Shown here piece after piece: positions 31,480 through 40,551 of a stretch of 44,565 nt of DNA. Numbering within the stretch: the first letter of the stretch is position 1; every line of letters begins with the position of its first letter. The stretch is taken from contig JAPLAV010000070.1 of assembly GCA_026393095.1 (NCBI GenBank), positions 8,857 through 53,421 of the forward strand, in the 5' to 3' direction. A model generated the notes under the pieces. That model saw only the letters and a list, made by a program, of their open reading frames with translations, did not search any database and was not told the DNA's origin. The translations under genes were made by a program, and so were the position numbers. This stretch comes from Actinomycetota bacterium. Its GTDB lineage: Bacteria; Actinomycetota; Actinomycetes; S36-B12; UBA5976.

Positions 31480-31796
31480 CAACCTGGACTCCCGTTGGCA
31501 AGGTTTCTGATTTTCAAGTTGGAAGTGCAAAAGCCATTGATTTAAACGGTGAAACCATTTGCTTGGTCAGAAATAACAAAGGGTTTCATGCAGTAACGGA
31601 TGCATGCTCACATGGTGCTGTTTCGTTGAGCGAAGGAACTGTCACAGAAGATGGCATTGAATGTTTTCTTCATGGTTCTGAATTCAATCTAGAAACTGGT
31701 GTGCCAAAAACACCACCAGCAATAAGTTCAATTGATGTTTTTGAAGTGCAAGTAACAGGCGATGGCGACAATGCCGTTGTCTCAGTCGGAATATAA
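31476..31796 (+). CDS. Rieske-type [2Fe-2S] ferredoxin of the SUF operon
   Basis: 106 aa; 'DACSHGAVSLSEG...IECFLHGSEFNLETG' gives the CxH...CxxH ligand pattern. Confidence 0.92.
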   Translation: MTTWTPVGKVSDFQVGSAKAIDLNGETICLVRNNKGFHAVTDACSHGAVSLSEGTVTEDGIECFLHGSEFNLETGVPKTPPAISSIDVFEVQVTGDGDNAVVSVGI

Positions 31797-31809
31797 AGAA
31801 GAGGAAAAT

Positions 31810-32574
31810 ATGTCTGAATTAGTCATCAAAGATTTACACGTAACCGTTGAAACAGACGATGGAACAAAAGAAATTTTGCGCGGTGTTGATTTAACAATCA
31901 CCTCAGGTCAAACTCACGCGATCATGGGACCAAATGGTTCAGGCAAATCAACCTTGGCTTATGCAGTAGCAGGTCATCCTAAATACACAATTCCTTCAGG
32001 TTCAGTAACACTAGATGGAGCTGACGTTTTGGATATGTCAGTTGATGAAAGAGCTAAAGCAGGTTTGTTTTTAGCAATGCAATATCCAGTTGAAATTCCT
32101 GGAGTATCAGTAAGTAACTTCTTACGTTCATCTCTAACAGCATTGCGAGGAGAAGCACCAAAACTTCGCGAGTGGATCAAGGAAATGAATGAAGCCATGA
32201 AAGAAATCGGCATGGACCCTACATTTTCTGAAAGAAATGTTAACGAAGGCTTCTCTGGTGGAGAAAAGAAACGCCATGAAATCTTGCAACTAGAACTAAT
32301 GAAACCAAAAATTGCCATTTTGGATGAAACAGATTCAGGTCTTGATGTTGATGCGTTGAGGATCGTTTCAGAAGGAATCAACAGAACTGTAGAAAGAAAC
32401 AACACTGGTGTGTTATTAATTACGCATTACACCAGAATTCTTCGCTACGTAAAACCTGACAAAGTAAGCGTCTTTGTTGACGGACGTGTTGTGGCAACAG
32501 GTGGTCAAGAATTAGCTGAAGAACTAGAAGCAAACGGTTACGTTAAGTTCTCAAAAGCGACAGCAGGGGCATGA
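31810..32574 (+). CDS. sufC: Fe-S cluster assembly ATPase SufC
   Basis: Start re-assigned to MSELVIKDLHVTVETDDG; Walker A GPNGSGKST, 'FSGGEKKRHEILQLELMKPKIAILDETDSGLDVDAL'. Confidence 0.96.
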   Translation: MSELVIKDLHVTVETDDGTKEILRGVDLTITSGQTHAIMGPNGSGKSTLAYAVAGHPKYTIPSGSVTLDGADVLDMSVDERAKAGLFLAMQYPVEIPGVSVSNFLRSSLTALRGEAPKLREWIKEMNEAMKEIGMDPTFSERNVNEGFSGGEKKRHEILQLELMKPKIAILDETDSGLDVDALRIVSEGINRTVERNNTGVLLITHYTRILRYVKPDKVSVFVDGRVVATGGQELAEELEANGYVKFSKATAGA

Positions 32575-33866
32575 CAAATACGGATTCAAAAATCAAGTTG
32601 GACATAAAAAAGATCCAACTTGATTTTCCAATCCTGTCTCGAGAAGTTAGAAACCATCGTAAATTAATTTACTTAGATAGTGCTGCTACATCTCAAAAAC
32701 CTCAAGTAGTAATTGATGCCCAGAATAATTTTTATGAAACCATAAATTCTGGTGTTCATCGTGGGGCATATTATTTGGCCGAATTGGCAACTGATGCTCA
32801 TGAGCATGCCAGAGAAACAATTGCTGCTTTTGTAAACATAAAACCAGAACAATTGGTATTCACCAAAAATGCAACTGAATCTCTGAATTTGTTGTCGTAT
32901 TCATTCTTAAATGCCACGATGAAGACAAAATTTGGATCAGTTGTGGATAAAAGGTTAATCTTAAATCCAGGAGATGAAATTCTTGTTTCAGAATTAGAAC
33001 ATCATGCAAATCTTGTGCCTTGGCAAGAACTTTGTTTAAAGACTGGTGCAGTTTTAAAGTGGATTCCTATCACGGATCAAGGTTTACTTGATTATTCAAA
33101 GATCGAATCACTGATTAGCCCTAAAACAAAAATTGTTTCTATCTCACATATGAGTAATGTCCTTGGTTCAATTACCGATCTTGAATTAGTTGGAAAAGCT
33201 GCAAAATCTGTTGGAGCCTTTTTCTTTATCGATGCATGCCAATCAGTTCCTCATATGCCCGTTGATTTTTCTAAATTAGGAGCTGACGCCATTGCTTGGT
33301 CAGGTCACAAAATGTTGGGCCCATTGGGAATTGGTTTATTAGCAGCAACAGATGAATTGTTAGAAATAATGCCGCCTTTCATAAGTGGTGGGTCAATGAT
33401 CGAAACAGTTTCAATGCAGAAATCAACTTTTACAAAAGCACCCAAAAAATTTGAAGCAGGAACTCCTCCAGCAGCAGAAGCAGTAGGGCTGGGAGCTGCA
33501 GTTGAATACTTACAAAAAATCGGTATGCAAAACGTTCACAATCATGAAAGGCATCTAACCAAATTAATGGTTGATGGATTAAAAAATATTGAAGGTGTAA
33601 CTATCTATGGACCAACAGATGATCAAGATCGAGGAAGCACTGTTTCTTTTGCTCTAAATGGACTGCATCCACATGATGTTGGCCAAGTGTTAGACGATAT
33701 GGGAATTGCTGTACGAGTAGGAAATCATTGTGCTAGACCAATTATGGATAAGTTAAAAGTGCAATCAACTACCAGAGCAAGCACTTACATCTATAATGAT
33801 GATTCAGATATCCAAGCTTTATTAGAAGGAATAGATGAAGTTTTTAGATTCTTTGGAACAAAATAA
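32571..33866 (+). CDS. sufS: Cysteine desulfurase SufS
   Basis: 431 aa; 'YLDSAATSQKPQVVIDA', PLP lysine 'AWSGHKMLGPLGIGLL', 'VRVGNHCARPIMDKL'. Confidence 0.96.
   Translation: MTNTDSKIKLDIKKIQLDFPILSREVRNHRKLIYLDSAATSQKPQVVIDAQNNFYETINSGVHRGAYYLAELATDAHEHARETIAAFVNIKPEQLVFTKNATESLNLLSYSFLNATMKTKFGSVVDKRLILNPGDEILVSELEHHANLVPWQELCLKTGAVLKWIPITDQGLLDYSKIESLISPKTKIVSISHMSNVLGSITDLELVGKAAKSVGAFFFIDACQSVPHMPVDFSKLGADAIAWSGHKMLGPLGIGLLAATDELLEIMPPFISGGSMIETVSMQKSTFTKAPKKFEAGTPPAAEAVGLGAAVEYLQKIGMQNVHNHERHLTKLMVDGLKNIEGVTIYGPTDDQDRGSTVSFALNGLHPHDVGQVLDDMGIAVRVGNHCARPIMDKLKVQSTTRASTYIYNDDSDIQALLEGIDEVFRFFGTK
32589..32627 (+). promoter_or_regulatory. Intragenic hairpin at the 5' end of sufS
   Basis: 14-bp perfect inverted repeat aaaatcaagttgga-cataaaaaaga-tccaacttgatttt. 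Confidence 0.6.
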
Positions 33867-34312
33867 TGCAATTATCTAATATGTATCAAGAAGTTATTCT
33901 TGACCACTATAAAACTCCGCGAGGAAAAGGCTTACAAAGTCCATTCGGGGGAGAAGCCCATCATGTTAATCCCACCTGTGGTGATGAAATAACTGTAAGA
34001 GTTTTACTAAGCGATGATGGCAAGTTCATCAAAAAGATTTCCTATGATTCCACCGGTTGTTCAATAAGCCAGGCATCAGCAAGCATTATGTTTGAGCAAG
34101 TTGACGGTAAATCTCTTGATGACTTTAATAAGTCAAGTGATGAATTCCTGGCCATGATGCAAAGCAAAGGAAATTTTGAACCAAATGAAGATCTTTTAGG
34201 AGATGGAATTTCTATGATCGGGGTAGCGCAATATCCAGCAAGAATAAAGTGTGCCCTGTTGTCATGGATGGCAGCCAAAGATGCAATTATTAGAGCAAAT
34301 GGAGATAAATAA
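33866..34312 (+). CDS. sufU: SUF-type Fe-S scaffold/sulfur transfer protein SufU
   Basis: 148 aa; 'NPTCGDEITVRV', 'STGCSISQASASIM', 'RIKCALLSWMAAKDAI'. Confidence 0.95.
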   Translation: MQLSNMYQEVILDHYKTPRGKGLQSPFGGEAHHVNPTCGDEITVRVLLSDDGKFIKKISYDSTGCSISQASASIMFEQVDGKSLDDFNKSSDEFLAMMQSKGNFEPNEDLLGDGISMIGVAQYPARIKCALLSWMAAKDAIIRANGDK

Positions 34313-34635
34313 TGAGTACTGATACCAAAGCATCATCTGAAAACGTATTCGAAGCTTTACATGATGTTGTTGATCCTGAATTGGGAATTAACGTAGTAGA
34401 TCTAGGTTTAATTTATGGTGTTGAAGTAAAAGATGATGGTTCTGCAATTATTGATATGACTTTAACTTCTGCAGCTTGTCCATTAACTGATGTTATTGAG
34501 GATCAAACTAAAGCCGCATTAAATGGAATTGTTACTGAATTTAAAATCAATTGGGTTTGGATGCCACCTTGGGGGCCAGACAAAATTACAGATGAAGGTC
34601 GTCAAATGCTCAGGGCATTGGGATTCAACCTTTAA
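34312..34635 (+). CDS. sufT: MIP18/PaaD family protein (SufT)
   Basis: 107 aa; 'ALHDVVDPELGINVVDLGLIYGVEV' and 'MTLTSAACPLTDVIEDQ'. Confidence 0.9.
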   Translation: MSTDTKASSENVFEALHDVVDPELGINVVDLGLIYGVEVKDDGSAIIDMTLTSAACPLTDVIEDQTKAALNGIVTEFKINWVWMPPWGPDKITDEGRQMLRALGFNL

Positions 34636-34656
34636 TCCATTAATAAAGCAAGACTA

Positions 34657-34676
34657 GACTCATTATCAAATGAGTC
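34657..34676. promoter_or_regulatory. Inverted repeat spanning the start codon of the ABC exporter
   Basis: gactcatt-atca-aatgagtc, perfect 8-bp arms; ATG at 34670 lies in the right arm; overlaps TANNNT-like TAGACT at 34655-34660. Confidence 0.5.
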
Positions 34677-36535
34677 AAATGCAAATCTGGGAAACCTATA
34701 GATCTCTTACTCGTGATGGCAGTGTCAAAAAACGAGGAATTAAAAACGGAACAATCAATAGAGTTTTAGGTTATGCAACCCCACTAAAAGTAGATATAAC
34801 TCTTCTTATAGTTGTTGTCGTAATAGATGCATTTCTTGTGGTATCTCAACCCTTACTTTTTAAGCGAATTATTGATGAAGGAATCTCAGCGGGAAATAGG
34901 AATGTCGTTATAACGACTTCCATATTGGTGGGAGTTTTAGCAATCTTTTCCGCTGGACTAACAATCATTAGCAGACTTTATAGTTCAAGAATCGGTGAAG
35001 GATTAATTCTTACCCTACGCACACAAGTCTTCAATCACGTTCAATCTCAACCAATCGCATTTTTCACTAGAACTCAAACAGGTTCTTTAATTTCAAGAGT
35101 CAACGGAGACGTAATTGGTGCACAGCAAGCATTCACATCCACACTAAGTGGAATCATTTCCAATGGAATTAGCTTGGTAATAGTTTTAAGTACAATGCTG
35201 ATTTTGTCTTGGCAAATAACACTCACTTCATTAATACTTCTTCCAGTTTTCCTTATTCCTGCAAAATTTATGGGCAAAAGAGTGCAAGCCTTGTCGAGAG
35301 AACAAATGAACTTAAATTCTGAGATGAGTCAGACAATGACTGAAAGATTCAACGTCTCTGGAGCATTGTTAGTAAAACTATTTGGGGATCCAAAAAATGA
35401 AGGAAATAGCTTCTTTAAAAAGGCGGCTCGAGTAAAAGACATAGGCGTTCGAATCGCGATGACTAACACTGTTTTCTTTGTGGCATTGACTACGGTGGCA
35501 ACAATTGCAACTGCAATTGTTTACGGTTTTGGTGGAAGTCTCGTTGTCTCTGGAGTTTTAACTTTAGGAACATTGCTAGCGTTAACTGCCTTGTTAGCTC
35601 GACTTTATGGACCATTAACGGCACTTTCCAATGTACGAGTCGACATTATGACCGCATTAGTTTCTTTTGAAAGAGTTTTCGAAGTATTAGATTTAGAACC
35701 TTTAGTCAAAGATTCAAAAAATCCTCAAAATCTACCTCAAGGACCCCTTGATATTGAATTCAATAACGTTTCATTTTCGTATCCAACAAGAGCTGACGTT
35801 GGACTTGAGACCCTAGAACTAGCAACTGATGGAAAAATTGAAAATGATACAAACAATTTAGTTCTAAATAATGTTTCCTTCAAAGTTAAACCTGGAACCA
35901 TGTTGGCATTAGTTGGCCCAAGTGGAAGTGGAAAAACTACTATTTCTCAACTAATCGCTCGTCTTTATGACCCTACTAACGGAAAAGTTACAGTTGGAAA
36001 CGTAGATATTAAAGAAGTATCTAGAGACGAAATAAGAAAAAATGTTGGGGTAGTAACACAGGATTCGCACCTTTTTCACGACTCAATAAAAAATAACTTA
36101 ATTTATGCCAAAGAAGATGCTTCGGATTCTGAAATGTGGAGTGCGTTAGAAAGTGCTCAAATTTCTGATTTTGTAAAATCTCTTCCAGACAAATTAGACA
36201 CCATTGTTGGAGATCGAGGATATCGTCTCAGTGGTGGGGAAAAACAAAGAATTGCAATTGCTCGAGTCTTTCTAAAACAACCACGAATTGTAATTCTTGA
36301 TGAAGCTACGGCTCACCTAGATAACGAAAATGAAGCAGCCGTACAAGTTGCCCTTGCTACAGTTTTAGAGAATAGAACTTCAGTAGTTATTGCTCATAGA
36401 TTATCAACCATTATTAATGCAGAACAGATTGCTGTTATAAAAGAAGGACACCTAATTGCAATTGGAAGTCATACAGACTTACTTAAAGACAATGGTGTTT
36501 ATTCCGACTTGTACAATCAACAATTCGCAGTTTAG
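34670..36535 (+). CDS. ABC transporter, fused permease/ATP-binding exporter (MsbA/MDR-like)
   Basis: 621 aa; TMD 'PIAFFTRTQTGSLISRVNGDV', NBD Walker A GPSGSGKTT, 'LSGGEKQRIAIARVFLKQPRIVILDEATAHLDNENE'. Confidence 0.93.
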   Translation: MSQMQIWETYRSLTRDGSVKKRGIKNGTINRVLGYATPLKVDITLLIVVVVIDAFLVVSQPLLFKRIIDEGISAGNRNVVITTSILVGVLAIFSAGLTIISRLYSSRIGEGLILTLRTQVFNHVQSQPIAFFTRTQTGSLISRVNGDVIGAQQAFTSTLSGIISNGISLVIVLSTMLILSWQITLTSLILLPVFLIPAKFMGKRVQALSREQMNLNSEMSQTMTERFNVSGALLVKLFGDPKNEGNSFFKKAARVKDIGVRIAMTNTVFFVALTTVATIATAIVYGFGGSLVVSGVLTLGTLLALTALLARLYGPLTALSNVRVDIMTALVSFERVFEVLDLEPLVKDSKNPQNLPQGPLDIEFNNVSFSYPTRADVGLETLELATDGKIENDTNNLVLNNVSFKVKPGTMLALVGPSGSGKTTISQLIARLYDPTNGKVTVGNVDIKEVSRDEIRKNVGVVTQDSHLFHDSIKNNLIYAKEDASDSEMWSALESAQISDFVKSLPDKLDTIVGDRGYRLSGGEKQRIAIARVFLKQPRIVILDEATAHLDNENEAAVQVALATVLENRTSVVIAHRLSTIINAEQIAVIKEGHLIAIGSHTDLLKDNGVYSDLYNQQFAV

Positions 36536-36537
36536 AT

Positions 36538-37233
36538 CTATTTAGATTCATTCTTTAGTAACACATACCAGCCAATAGGTAATAAAAGAGCAAACAAAAT
36601 CCACTGGATTGCATAGCTTAAATGGGGACCATTAGTTAATTCTGGCAATGGAATTATTGCCACCTGATTCTCCATAGGAGATGATTTCTCTAACTGTACA
36701 TAGAAATCACTAGCTACATCTATTCCAAAATATTTATAATCGATTGTGTTGACTTGGTTCAAAGGCAAATCTTTAGGTTGAGCAATTGATTCATTGAAGG
36801 GTTGAAGGTATCCCTCGAGATTTACAATTCCAACTGGGGCAGGAGGAATGATTTGATTTGTTGAAGCAGATGTTCCAATTGGAATCCATCCACGATTAAC
36901 TAAAATATTCTCGCCATTTTCAATTTTCAAGGGGGTTATAACCCAAAATCCCAAGCTATTTTCTAAATATTGTTTACGTACCAATTTTGATTGATCATTC
37001 AAATAATTACCTGTCAATTCTATCTTTTCCCATTGTTTCAGGTTCGATAATTGAGAGATTGAATCAATCTTTTTAGGAGCCAAAGATAGCGCTGTATTTG
37101 TTGATTCATTTCTGTTAATTCTTTGGTCATATCGGTCGAACTGCCAATCAGAGAGTCTTATGAACAAATAGATTAAGAACAAGAGAATAAGAGTTAGAGC
37201 AATCCAGCGAGGTTTAATTAGATTTTTGAACAT
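36538..37233 (-). CDS. SURF1 family cytochrome oxidase biogenesis protein
   Basis: 231 aa; 'RKQYLENSLGFWVITPLKIENGENILVNRGWIP' and two terminal TM segments. Confidence 0.9.
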   Translation of the reverse strand: MFKNLIKPRWIALTLILLFLIYLFIRLSDWQFDRYDQRINRNESTNTALSLAPKKIDSISQLSNLKQWEKIELTGNYLNDQSKLVRKQYLENSLGFWVITPLKIENGENILVNRGWIPIGTSASTNQIIPPAPVGIVNLEGYLQPFNESIAQPKDLPLNQVNTIDYKYFGIDVASDFYVQLEKSSPMENQVAIIPLPELTNGPHLSYAIQWILFALLLPIGWYVLLKNESK

Positions 37234-37263
37234 AATCCTGATGTAAGACTACTTGAACCAAGT

Positions 37264-37557
37264 TTATTGACTAGGGCCTGATTCAATTTTTCTTGTTGGT
37301 GATTCAACTTCGTTGCCGTTATAGAAGAAATTCTCTCGCCCTGCGTTTGCAATCACAACTGCGATATAAGGAAGAAAAATTGCTCCAAAAATTAACGCCC
37401 AACGTAGATTTCCGCTGGCAAATACAGCTCCCACAAAACAAATTGTTCTTAAACTCATAGAAATTAAGTATCGACGTTTTCTACCTGCTTGATCGAAACT
37501 CAAACCGGTGGAGGCAGAGGTAATTGCATAGACAGATGGTTGTTCTTGATTGCTCAT
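37264..37557 (-). CDS. DUF3099 family protein
   Basis: 97 aa; 'YAITSASTGLSFDQAGRKRRYLISMSLRTICFVGAV' is typical of DUF3099. Confidence 0.85.
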   Translation of the reverse strand: MSNQEQPSVYAITSASTGLSFDQAGRKRRYLISMSLRTICFVGAVFASGNLRWALIFGAIFLPYIAVVIANAGRENFFYNGNEVESPTRKIESGPSQ

Positions 37558-37680
37558 CTAGCGTTTCTCCCTTCCTCTGACTCTCAACGCTACGGCAAAA
37601 TCTAGATTTTCGCGATTCAAAAAGGGTATCTAGCGGGCTAGAGACCAATTATTTGACATCTACGAGGTAAGTTACAAGGT

Positions 37681-38391
37681 ATGTCTTCAAATGGAGTTGT
37701 TTTTGTAACTGGTGGCAATAGAGGCATTGGTCTAGCCATTGCTCAAAGATTTGCCCAGGATGGTTTTAAGGTTGCTATTTCATATCGCGAACAAAAGCCT
37801 GCTGATGATTTTTACATGGTCAAAGCAGATGTCACTGATAGTAAAAGCATTGATGCTGCGATTGACGAAATTGAGAAGAATCTTGGGCCATTAGAAGTAG
37901 TTGTTATTAATGCTGGAACCAATAAAGATGCACTAGCCATGCGCTTAGAAGATAGCGATATGGAAAACATCATCAACACTAATTTGATGGGATCAATAAG
38001 AGTTGCCAGACGAAGTGTTAAGTCAATGATTAAGAATCGCAAGGGAAGAATTATTTTTATCGGTTCAGTTGTTGGAATGTTGGGTTCACCTGGGCAAATG
38101 GTTTATGCGAGCACTAAGGCTGGATTAATTGGAGCTGCACGATCTTTAGCTCGTGAAGTTGGAAGCAGAGGAGTTACAGTAAACGTTGTAGCCCCAGGAT
38201 ATGTCGACACTGATATGACAAACGATCTTGATGAAGCAAGAAAAGATATGATCACTTCTAGTACACCGCTTGGCAGAACAGCTAGTGCTAGTGAAATTGC
38301 TGGAGTTGTTAGATTTTTGGCATCAGAAGATGCTTCCTACATTACGGGTGCAGTGATTCCTGTTGATGGAGGATTAGGAATGGGACACTAA
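37681..38391 (+). CDS. fabG: 3-oxoacyl-ACP reductase
   Basis: SDR; 'VTGGNRGIGLAIAQRF', 'YASTKAGLIGAARSLAREV', 'TGAVIPVDGGLGMGH'. Confidence 0.94.
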   Translation: MSSNGVVFVTGGNRGIGLAIAQRFAQDGFKVAISYREQKPADDFYMVKADVTDSKSIDAAIDEIEKNLGPLEVVVINAGTNKDALAMRLEDSDMENIINTNLMGSIRVARRSVKSMIKNRKGRIIFIGSVVGMLGSPGQMVYASTKAGLIGAARSLAREVGSRGVTVNVVAPGYVDTDMTNDLDEARKDMITSSTPLGRTASASEIAGVVRFLASEDASYITGAVIPVDGGLGMGH

Positions 38392-38394
38392 ACA

Positions 38395-39162
38395 ATGGGA
38401 ATAATGCAGGGAAAGACAATTTTAGTAACAGGTGTTCTCACTGATCACTCAATTGCTTTTTCTGTTGCAAAACTTATTCAAGATGAAGGCGGCACTCCAA
38501 TTTTAACTTCTTTCGGGCGAGCAATGGGAGCAACCGAAAGAGCGAATGGTCGCTTACCAAAACCTGCCACAATTTTAGAATTAGATGTTACAAATGAAGA
38601 AAACCTTGCTAATTTAGCAAGCGAGATTAGGAAACACACTCCAACTATTGATGGAGTCGTACACGCAATTGGTTTTGCACCACAATCGGCTTTAGGTGGA
38701 AATTTCTTAAGTACAGAATGGCCAGATGTTGCAACAGCTGTTCATGTTTCTGCTTACTCATTGAAATCACTTTCCATGGCATGTGTTGAATTAATGCCAA
38801 ATGGTGGCAGCATTGTTGGACTTGATTTTGACGCAACAGTTTCCTGGCCACAATATGACTGGATGGGTGTTGCAAAAGCTGCATTGGAATCAACTTCTCG
38901 CTATTTAGCTCGACATTTGGGACCAAAAAATATTCGAGTTAATTTGATTGCTGCAGGACCAATCAATACTGTTGCAGCAAAACATATTCCTGGTTTTGAG
39001 AAATTCGAAGAAGCATGGGCCGCCAGATCACCCTTGGGTTGGAAGATTTCAGATCCAGTGCCGTCTGCAAAAGCCGTTGTGGCATTACTTTCCGATTGGT
39101 TTCCTGCTACATCTGGAGAAATAATCCACGTTGATGGTGGATATCACTCCATGGGTGCTTAA
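38395..39162 (+). CDS. fabI: Enoyl-ACP reductase (FabI/InhA type)
   Basis: 'GKTILVTGVLTDHSIAFSVAKLIQDEGG', 'GVVHAIGFAPQSALGG', 'YDWMGVAKAALESTSRYLARHLG'; start may be 38395 or 38404. Confidence 0.94.
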   Translation: MGIMQGKTILVTGVLTDHSIAFSVAKLIQDEGGTPILTSFGRAMGATERANGRLPKPATILELDVTNEENLANLASEIRKHTPTIDGVVHAIGFAPQSALGGNFLSTEWPDVATAVHVSAYSLKSLSMACVELMPNGGSIVGLDFDATVSWPQYDWMGVAKAALESTSRYLARHLGPKNIRVNLIAAGPINTVAAKHIPGFEKFEEAWAARSPLGWKISDPVPSAKAVVALLSDWFPATSGEIIHVDGGYHSMGA

Positions 39163-39893
39163 TTCGTTTTTTCTAAAGCGTAATTAACGACAGCAGAAAG
39201 TCCCTGTCGACAAGTTCTATTTAAATCTGAAATTGGTGTTGACCACATAGATTGTTTTGTGGCACTAAATGAATTAATTTCATTTTCAAGAGCAAATTCA
39301 GTAATGGCTAAAACTCGTAATAGTCTTCCTAATAAAAAAGTAACTCTAGGTGGCTGATCATCTGGATAAGTTTGAATAGAAATGTCGTGTTCTAAATCAA
39401 TTAAAAAGTCGTGGGCGTCTTGATTTCCCGCGACAAGATCAAATGCTTCAATCTCATCACTTGTTTCATGCAACAAATTTGAAAGTTGCTTATCCATATC
39501 TTGCCAATTTGTAGATAGGGCAACAGGTTCTTTTAATCGTTTAGTTGCAACCCAAGAGTTTGCTTCTTCGTGAATTCCTAAGGGCTCACCACCTCTAGTG
39601 GTGATTACGTGTCCTAATTCAATAGCGATGTCAACGAATTCATCGGCGCCAATAATTGCATCCATATTTCCGGTAACTGGGAAATGGCAACGCAAAGCAT
39701 TAGTTCCTGAGTTTCTTAAACCTGCAATAAATAGGGCAAGGGACTCATTGTTTAAAAGTGTCGAAACATGTCGAGGAGATTCAGAGATGCAATCAACGCT
39801 TCGCTCCAGAGTTTCTCGACCTTGCATGAAGGCTGTTGCCCATATGGCCAAGGAGATACTGGTTGGTACATTTTGAAACATTTGACCCGGCAT
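39159..39893 (-). CDS. Conserved hypothetical protein (function unknown)
   Basis: Intact 244-aa ORF that fits between neighbours with only a 4-bp overlap; preceded by TAAGTT 7 nt before its ATG. Confidence 0.7.
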   Translation of the reverse strand: MPGQMFQNVPTSISLAIWATAFMQGRETLERSVDCISESPRHVSTLLNNESLALFIAGLRNSGTNALRCHFPVTGNMDAIIGADEFVDIAIELGHVITTRGGEPLGIHEEANSWVATKRLKEPVALSTNWQDMDKQLSNLLHETSDEIEAFDLVAGNQDAHDFLIDLEHDISIQTYPDDQPPRVTFLLGRLLRVLAITEFALENEINSFSATKQSMWSTPISDLNRTCRQGLSAVVNYALEKTN

Positions 39894-40008
39894 GATGCTT
39901 AACTTAATCGATAGCCCAATATTTATCTTCTTGATTATCTAGTGGGCAAGGAAGTCAGAAACTGGCGAATTCGCTTTTATTGCATAGACTGGAAGAGGAG
40001 GCGTCAAC

Positions 40009-40551
40009 ATGAGCATGATTAACGAAACTGAAAATCGTGGTTCTTGGTTAAATGACGAACAAATTGAATTTGTTCGAGACCGCCTTCCAATTTTATACAT
40101 TGATGCAATTCCGGTAAGAGTCGACGAATTAGGAAACGTCACACAAATTGGTTTGTTGTTACGCGGAATGCCTGATGGAAGCATTAGCCGAGCAATGGTT
40201 TCAGGTCGAGTTTTATATGGCGAAAGAATTAGGGGAGCCTTACTTAGACATTTAGAAAAAGATCTTGGCGCAACTGCACTTCCACAATTAGCTCCAAGCC
40301 CAACTCCTTTTACAATTGTTGAATATTTTCCAGACCCAAGTGTTTCTGGATTTCATGATCCAAGACAACATGCTGTGAGTCTTGCTTTTGTGGTTGTAGT
40401 TAAAGGCGATTGTCGCCCAAGTCAAAATGCGCTTGATTTAGCATGGCTAAGTCCGCAAGAATCGCAAAGTAAGAAAGTTTTGGATGAGATGACAGGTGGT
40501 CAAGCTAAATTGTTAAAACTTGCTCTTGCTCATATGGGGGTCATCGAATAA
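40009..40551 (+). CDS. DUF4916 / NUDIX hydrolase-like protein
   Basis: 180 aa; 'LPILYIDAIPVRVDELGNVTQIGLLLR' and 'HDPRQHAVSLAFVVVVKGDC'; strong AGGAGG SD. Confidence 0.82.
   Translation: MSMINETENRGSWLNDEQIEFVRDRLPILYIDAIPVRVDELGNVTQIGLLLRGMPDGSISRAMVSGRVLYGERIRGALLRHLEKDLGATALPQLAPSPTPFTIVEYFPDPSVSGFHDPRQHAVSLAFVVVVKGDCRPSQNALDLAWLSPQESQSKKVLDEMTGGQAKLLKLALAHMGVIE

Noticed and set aside
31974-32405. 143-aa minus-strand ORF inside sufC
   Set aside because: Shadow ORF antisense to a conserved ATPase; no independent support.
34621-34638. ggatt-caaccttt-aatcc hairpin at the end of sufT as an operon terminator
   Set aside because: Only 5-bp arms, AT-rich and no T-tract; too weak to call.
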